Part shown: positions 33,065 to 37,320 of the stretch, one piece after another | Numbering within the stretch: position 1 is the first letter of the stretch | How the letters are laid out: each line of letters begins with the position of its first letter | NCBI GenBank assembly: GCA_026928325.1 | Contig: JAIXKS010000049.1 | Coordinates: 1-37,320 of the forward strand | Length of the DNA: 37,320 nt | Direction: 5' to 3' | Origin: Chitinophagales bacterium | Lineage (GTDB): Bacteria; Bacteroidota; Bacteroidia; Chitinophagales; Saprospiraceae | Position numbers and translations under genes: made by a program | The notes under the pieces: model-generated | What the model saw: only the letters and a program-made list of their open reading frames with translations | What the model was told of the DNA's origin: nothing | The model's database searches: none

Positions 33065-33094
33065 TTGTGATATCCGTACAATCACTTATATTTG
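33065..33094 (+). promoter_or_regulatory. Promoter TTG-N19-TATATTTG for the class V aminotransferase gene
   Basis: TTG (33065-33067), exactly 19 bases, then TATATTTG (33087-33094): the best match in the window to the Bacteroidota consensus. The TTG starts two bases after the TA that follows repeat copy D, so the element lies immediately upstream of the core promoter. Confidence 0.75.
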
Positions 33095-33115
33095 CTAAAT
33101 AATTGGAAAGTAATC

Positions 33116-34288
33116 ATGAATACCACAGAAGACCTCAAAAAATTATTTTTATTAAATCCTGATATTACTTATTTGAATTTTGGATCCTTTGGAGCAACAC
33201 CTACACCAATTTTCGATCAATATCAAGCTTATCAACGTGCCTTAGAGCGAGATCCCGTGCAATTCATAACGGTTGCCACTTCTACCCTTTTAAAAAAATC
33301 GAGGGAAGCCTTAGCCGAATTTATTCATTGTGAAGCGGAAGATGTAGTTATGGTCATTAATCCATCTTACGCTGTCAATACCATAGCAAAAAGTCTAAAC
33401 TTACAGCCAGGTGATGAAATTCTAACCACTAATCTCGAATATGGAGCCTGCGATAGAGTTTGGGATTTAATTTGCGAACAGACTGGTGCTAAGTATGTTC
33501 AACAAGATATAGCCTTACCATTGACTACGGAAGAAATATTTATAGATGCTTTGTTTTCTGGCGTTACCAATCGAACGAAATTAATCTTCTTGAGCCATAT
33601 AACGAGTGCTACTGCTTTGATCTTTCCAGTTGAAAAAGTGATTAAAGCCGCTAAACTACTCGGTATTCCTATTTTTATAGATGGGGCTCATGTGCCGGGA
33701 CACATACCATTGGATATACACAGTTTAGATCCGGATTATTATACAGGTGCTTGTCACAAATGGATGATGACTCCCAAAGGTTCTTCATTTATGTATGTAA
33801 AAAAAGAACATCAACCTAAAATATATCCACTTGCTGTAAGTTGGGGATACAAAGCCGCCAAACCCTCTGCGAGTACTTACATTGATTGGCATGAAATGAG
33901 TGGAACTATGGACTATGCCGCAAGACTTTGCATACCTCAAGCCTTGCAATTTAGAAAAGACTATGCTTGGGATCAAATCGCTAAGCAATGTAGATCACTC
34001 GTAATAAAGAATGCACCGACATTTGAAAAAATTCTAGGTACTCAGCTATTAGCGCCACTCGATGAGCGGTTTATAGGTCAAATGATTAGTGTCCAGATTC
34101 AATCTCAGCATCCTGAATTGCTATATCATACTTTAGTGCACGAACACAAGATTGAGATACCTATCATGCAACACCAAGATGCGTTTTACATGAGATATTC
34201 TATCCAAGGATTTAATGATCAACAAGACCTAGACAAATTGTTTGAAGTCATCGAAATCATCAAAAAGACCGGTCTAATCATGGCTTAA
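33116..34288 (+). CDS. Aminotransferase class V-fold PLP enzyme (isopenicillin N epimerase-like)
   Basis: A pyridoxal-phosphate enzyme of 390 residues, fold type I. The N-terminal TYLNFGSFGATPTPIFDQYQAYQ and VVMVINPSYAVNTIAKSL segments, FIDGAHVPGHIPLD (Asp189 to pyridine nitrogen) and the cofactor lysine in TGACHKWMMTPKG (Lys215) place it with the isopenicillin N epimerase-like group. Members act on amino acids as epimerases, desulfurases or lyases; no Cys-loop typical of SufS is seen, so cysteine desulfuration is less likely. No beta-lactam genes are present, so the substrate is unknown. The ATG at 33116 is chosen because the -7 box overlaps an alternative start at 33092. Confidence 0.88.
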   Translation: MNTTEDLKKLFLLNPDITYLNFGSFGATPTPIFDQYQAYQRALERDPVQFITVATSTLLKKSREALAEFIHCEAEDVVMVINPSYAVNTIAKSLNLQPGDEILTTNLEYGACDRVWDLICEQTGAKYVQQDIALPLTTEEIFIDALFSGVTNRTKLIFLSHITSATALIFPVEKVIKAAKLLGIPIFIDGAHVPGHIPLDIHSLDPDYYTGACHKWMMTPKGSSFMYVKKEHQPKIYPLAVSWGYKAAKPSASTYIDWHEMSGTMDYAARLCIPQALQFRKDYAWDQIAKQCRSLVIKNAPTFEKILGTQLLAPLDERFIGQMISVQIQSQHPELLYHTLVHEHKIEIPIMQHQDAFYMRYSIQGFNDQQDLDKLFEVIEIIKKTGLIMA

Positions 34289-34367
34289 TCGAAAGATTTA
34301 GAACAAAAAACAAGAAATTGTCGGTTTTAAAAAGCACGCATATAGTTTTTTAACTTAATAGAAGTTG

Positions 34368-34375
34368 TATCTTTG
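34368..34375 (+). promoter_or_regulatory. -7 box TATCTTTG for lpd
   Basis: Exact TAnnTTTG match 25 bases before the ATG at 34401. Confidence 0.55.
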
Positions 34376-34400
34376 TGACTCAATAATAAAGTAAACAATC

Positions 34401-35798
34401 ATGAATTTTGACTTAATCGTATTAGGAAGTGGACCGGGTGGTTACGTAGCTGCGATAAGAGCATCTCAACTTGGCCTTAATGTAGCTATCATTGAAAAAG
34501 AAAATTTAGGAGGTGTGTGCTTAAACTGGGGTTGTATTCCCACAAAAGCATTAATAAAAAGTGCTCAAGTTTTTGATTATATCCAACATGCTGCTGATTA
34601 TGGAATTACCGTTCAGGAATCGACACCTCATTTTGATAAAATCATCAGTAGAAGCCGAGAGGTAGCGGGTGGTATGTCAAAAGGTGTTACTTTCTTGATG
34701 AAAAAGAATAAAATCACGGTTATCGAAGGTTACGGCCGATTAGTTCAAGGCAAAAAAATAGTGGTTACTGCTCATGACGGAAGTAAAGCCGAATATAGTG
34801 CAAATCACATTATTATTGCAACAGGTGGAAGAGCCAAAGAATTGCCAAATCTAAAAATAGATGGCAAGAAAATAATTGGTTATCGAGAAGCCATGACCTT
34901 AGAGCAGCAACCTAAAAGCATGGTCGTAGTTGGAGCAGGCGCTATAGGTGTTGAATTTGCTTATGTTTATAATGCATTAGGTACGGATATAACTATTGTC
35001 GAATTTGTGGAACAAGGTTTGCTCCCTCGTGAAGACAATGATGTGTCTAAAGAACTCACTAAAATCTACAAAAAGGCAGGCATGAAGATTATGGCTAATT
35101 CTGCAGTCGAGCATGTCGATATATCTGGTGACGTTTGTAAAGTAACTGTCAAAAATCGAAAAGACGACTCGGTCAAAGTAATCGAATGTGATGTAGTCTT
35201 ATCTGCTGCTGGTGTAACACCTAATATTGAAGACATCGGACTAGAAACCCTAGGTATTGAAACCAATAGAGGTACCATCGTGGTTGATGAGTTTTACCGC
35301 ACCAATGTATCAGGAATATATGCGATTGGCGATGTCATTCCTACTCAAGCGTTAGCCCACGTAGCTAGTGCTGAGGGCATCATCTGTGTAGAAAAAATAG
35401 CCGGTCAAAATCCTGAACCTATGGATTATGGCAATATTCCGGGCTGTACTTATTCTTGGCCTGAGGTTGCTTCCGTAGGTATGACAGAAGCACAAGCTAA
35501 AGAAGCCGGATACGAGTTGAAAATTGGTAAATTTCCGTTTTCTGCCTCCGGAAAAGCATCAGCTGCAGGTAGCAAAGAAGGCTTTGTTAAAGTGATTTAT
35601 GATGCAAGATACGGCGAGTTATTGGGTGCACATTTGATCGGAGCTAATGTAACTGAAATGATTGCAGAGTTAGTTTTAGCCAGAAAATTAGAAAGTACAG
35701 GGCACGAAATCCTCAAAGCTGTGCATCCGCATCCTACTATGAGTGAGGCAGTTATGGAAGCAACAGCAGCAGCGTATGGCGAGGTTATCCATCTATAA
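34401..35798 (+). CDS. lpdA: Dihydrolipoyl dehydrogenase (E3)
   Basis: E3 reoxidises dihydrolipoamide in the pyruvate and 2-oxoglutarate dehydrogenase and glycine cleavage complexes, making NADH. The 465-residue flavoprotein has GSGPGGYVAAIRASQLG (FAD, about 9-25) and the redox disulphide GGVCLNWGCIPTKAL (C40, C45). Also present are the NAD motif VVVGAGAIGVEFAYVYNALG, the second FAD motif IYAIGDVIPTQALAHVASAEG and the C-terminal HPHPTMSEAVMEA with the catalytic His-Glu. No E1 or E2 gene is adjacent. The next gene follows after 26 bases and may be cotranscribed. Confidence 0.97.
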   Translation: MNFDLIVLGSGPGGYVAAIRASQLGLNVAIIEKENLGGVCLNWGCIPTKALIKSAQVFDYIQHAADYGITVQESTPHFDKIISRSREVAGGMSKGVTFLMKKNKITVIEGYGRLVQGKKIVVTAHDGSKAEYSANHIIIATGGRAKELPNLKIDGKKIIGYREAMTLEQQPKSMVVVGAGAIGVEFAYVYNALGTDITIVEFVEQGLLPREDNDVSKELTKIYKKAGMKIMANSAVEHVDISGDVCKVTVKNRKDDSVKVIECDVVLSAAGVTPNIEDIGLETLGIETNRGTIVVDEFYRTNVSGIYAIGDVIPTQALAHVASAEGIICVEKIAGQNPEPMDYGNIPGCTYSWPEVASVGMTEAQAKEAGYELKIGKFPFSASGKASAAGSKEGFVKVIYDARYGELLGAHLIGANVTEMIAELVLARKLESTGHEILKAVHPHPTMSEAVMEATAAAYGEVIHL

Positions 35799-35824
35799 TC
35801 AAGATTTTAAACATTTGACTTTTT

Positions 35825-36334
35825 TTGAAGCGGATTGCTGTCATTTCTGACAATCACGGGTATTTTGGCGACGAAGTCTCAAGAAATCTTCAAGATGTAG
35901 ATGAAATATGGCATGCCGGTGACATAGGGAATCTTGCTTCCATTGAAAAAATCAGAAGTTTAGCCACATTTAGAGGTGTTTATGGCAATATTGATGACTT
36001 GGTTGTCCGGGATATCTTTCCTTTAAATCAATTGTTTGTTTGTGAAGGATTAAAGGTATTTATGACCCACATCGGTGGGTATCCAGGAAAATACACAGCT
36101 CGTGTTAAGCAAATCATCGGTGACGAAAAACCCAATATTTACGTTTGTGGTCATTCTCATATCTGTAAGGTTGTACCTGACCATATCCACCAATTGCTCC
36201 ATATCAATCCCGGCGCTTATGGAATCCATGGGTTTCATCAATTCCGGACGATGATTCGCTTTGAAATCGAAGGGCAAAAAATACAAAATATGCGTGTCAT
36301 CGAACTTGGTCTGAGAGGCAGTTTAAAGGATTAG
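35825..36334 (+). CDS. YfcE-like metallophosphoesterase
   Basis: A 169-residue calcineurin-like phosphoesterase of the YfcE/MJ0936 type, which hydrolyses phosphodiesters with two metal ions. The metal-binding motifs follow in order: SDNHG (D-x-H), HAGDIGN, YGNIDD, MTHIGGYPG and CGHSHICK. Length is typical. The frame starts with TTG at 35825 (product MKRIAVISDNHG); there is no ATG in frame close by. It lies 26 bases after lpd and may share its transcript. The natural substrate is unknown. Confidence 0.92.
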   Translation: MKRIAVISDNHGYFGDEVSRNLQDVDEIWHAGDIGNLASIEKIRSLATFRGVYGNIDDLVVRDIFPLNQLFVCEGLKVFMTHIGGYPGKYTARVKQIIGDEKPNIYVCGHSHICKVVPDHIHQLLHINPGAYGIHGFHQFRTMIRFEIEGQKIQNMRVIELGLRGSLKD

Positions 36335-36378
36335 AATGGCTTAATTAGTTGGATTTTGAAGTATAATGCTCAAATTAT

Positions 36379-36409
36379 TTGTTCAAATAAATAGATGTTT
36401 GTACTTTTA
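36379..36409 (+). promoter_or_regulatory. Promoter TTG-N20-TACTTTTA for the outer-membrane protein gene
   Basis: TTG (36379-36381, within TTTG), 20 bases, then TACTTTTA (36402-36409), one mismatch from TAnnTTTG, 22 bases before the GTG start. Confidence 0.5.
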
Positions 36410-36431
36410 GACCGTAATTACAATTGAAAAA

Positions 36432-37247
36432 GTGAAAATTAGATTAATTGCTTTAAGTATATTGTTTGTCAGTCTGCACATTTGTGCTAATGCTCAAACG
36501 GGATTTTCGTCAGCAGGAGGCGCTAATTTCTTAGGATTAGCAAGAGCAGGCGTAGCTTATTCCGGTGCCGAGTCCATTTATCTCAATCAGGCCGGTATGA
36601 CATCCGTTAGAAATATGGCGTTTGACGTAAGTGCGGAACGTCGCTATAATCTTGAAGAATTGACTCAAGTATCCATAGCTGCGATGAAAACTTTTAAAAT
36701 AGGTACCTTTGGACTTGTGGCTTCTAGTTTTGGTTTTAGTGAATATAATGAACAAAAATTTGGATTGGCCTATGCCAGACCTCTATCCAATACAATTTCA
36801 ATTGGTGGACAGATGGATATGCTCCGATACAATATTGATCAAATAGGAAGTAATAATACTTTTTCATTTGAAGTGGGTTTACTTACACAAATCAATGCGC
36901 AATTGACCCTTGGGGCACATATTTTTAGCCCTATCCATGTAAACATTAATGACACTGACGTGGTATCGACCAGATTTAGATTAGGATTAAAATATATGCC
37001 ATCTAACAAAGTATTTTTGTTGGCTGAAACGGACAAATCCATTGACAAAGATATTGAACTTAAATTTGGAATTGGGTATGACCCTATAAAGGTTTTGCGA
37101 CTTATGGCAGGGTTTAATACAAGATTATCCTCATTCCATTTTGGAGCATCACTAACGCTCCAAGAAACCTATAAGATCAAAACATCCATAGGAAGCAGCC
37201 ATGTTCTCGGTAATACGCCAGCGATCTCATTACAATATGTTGATTGA
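36432..37247 (+). CDS. Outer-membrane beta-barrel protein, PorV/PorQ-like (tentative)
   Basis: A 271-residue exported protein. A signal peptide (MKIRLIALSILFVSLHICANAQ) precedes GFSSAGGANFLGLARAGVAYSGAESIYLNQAGM, which resembles the start of PorV/PorQ and OmpP1/FadL-like barrels (a small-residue-rich plug followed by a NPA-like turn). About ten alternating amphipathic strands follow and the protein ends with an aromatic/hydrophobic strand (ISLQYVD). The family is not certain: it could be a type IX secretion-associated barrel or a general porin. The start is GTG at 36432. Repeat copy E begins 4 bases after the stop. Confidence 0.7.
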   Translation: MKIRLIALSILFVSLHICANAQTGFSSAGGANFLGLARAGVAYSGAESIYLNQAGMTSVRNMAFDVSAERRYNLEELTQVSIAAMKTFKIGTFGLVASSFGFSEYNEQKFGLAYARPLSNTISIGGQMDMLRYNIDQIGSNNTFSFEVGLLTQINAQLTLGAHIFSPIHVNINDTDVVSTRFRLGLKYMPSNKVFLLAETDKSIDKDIELKFGIGYDPIKVLRLMAGFNTRLSSFHFGASLTLQETYKIKTSIGSSHVLGNTPAISLQYVD

Positions 37248-37251
37248 ACTA

Positions 37252-37320
37252 GTGCTCTGTCCACAAAAAAATCTTAATGAAATGTTGTTCTTTTTCAAAT
37301 CTCATCGTTAAAAATACTCG
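37252..37320 (-). repeat. MITE-like repeat, copy E (partial, cut by window end)
   Basis: It begins GTGCTCTGTC (37252-37261) preceded by TA (37250-37251), and runs in the same orientation as copy D to the window end. Its reverse complement is nearly identical to copy A over the 53 shared bases, including the rare TGTGGACAG variant (most others have TGTTGACAG). Confidence 0.88.

Noticed and set aside
33092-33115. A TTG start adding 8 residues to the class V aminotransferase-fold enzyme
   Set aside because: The codon is part of the -7 box TATATTTG; the ATG at 33116 fits the transcript and the family N-terminus.
33116-34288. Beta-lactam (isopenicillin N) biosynthesis
   Set aside because: The enzyme only belongs to the epimerase-like fold group; no ACV synthetase or isopenicillin N synthase gene is nearby.

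Overview
The window looks like a chromosomal contig from a Bacteroidota member, possibly near the Saprospiria; the lower rank is inference. Signs are a PorP/SprF-type outer-membrane protein of the type IX secretion context, a type III glutamine synthetase (GlnN), LolA- and LptE-like envelope proteins, AT-rich spacers without clear Shine-Dalgarno sequences, and about fifteen copies of the Bacteroidota -7 promoter box TAnnTTTG (or close variants) placed just upstream of genes. Nearly all 31 genes are housekeeping and belong to different pathways; I see no plasmid, phage, CRISPR, toxin-antitoxin or biosynthetic cluster.

Layout. 1-6.5 kb: uvrB (-), a voltage-gated-type K+ channel with a C-terminal zinc ribbon, a NadR-like kinase (-), then dapB-dnaG. 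6.5-10.8 kb: glnN behind a repeated GGGTAT-type motif, a LolA-like carrier and a hotdog thioesterase (both -), and a 50-residue membrane protein. 10.9-15.3 kb: PorP/SprF-like protein (-), an NlpC/P60-like protein whose catalytic Cys is replaced by Ser, an ABC-F ATPase, then an intergenic stretch of short direct repeats ending in a bidirectional terminator. 15.3-20.3 kb: trxB-fba (-), a di-haem cytochrome c peroxidase (+), a DAO-type flavoprotein and ribA (-). 20.4-23.3 kb: tRNA-Arg(CCU), an overlapping N-acetylglucosamine kinase-like / pfkA / cutA operon, and a second NlpC/P60 protein with an intact active site (-). 23.4-28.9 kb: deaD-typA (-), a fatty-acid desaturase (-) and lptE (+). 29-37.3 kb: a TPR protein with a TonB/AgmX-like C-terminus (-), topA (-), a class V aminotransferase-fold enzyme, lpd, a YfcE-like phosphoesterase and an outer-membrane beta-barrel protein.

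The most distinctive structure is not a gene. A small dispersed repeat with terminal inverted repeats GTGCTCTGTC...GACAGAGCAC, usually flanked by TA, occurs five times, always between genes: 1-53 (cut by the window start), 10292-10351 (a 60-bp deletion derivative), 18499-18641, 32910-33060 and 37252-37320 (cut by the window end). It looks like a MITE, a non-autonomous transposable element of TA-targeting (IS630/Tc1-mariner-like) type. No transposase is present here. The contig begins and ends inside copies, which suggests that the assembly broke on this repeat. One end of the element lies directly behind three stop codons, and one copy sits in the inferred 5' leader of the thioesterase gene.
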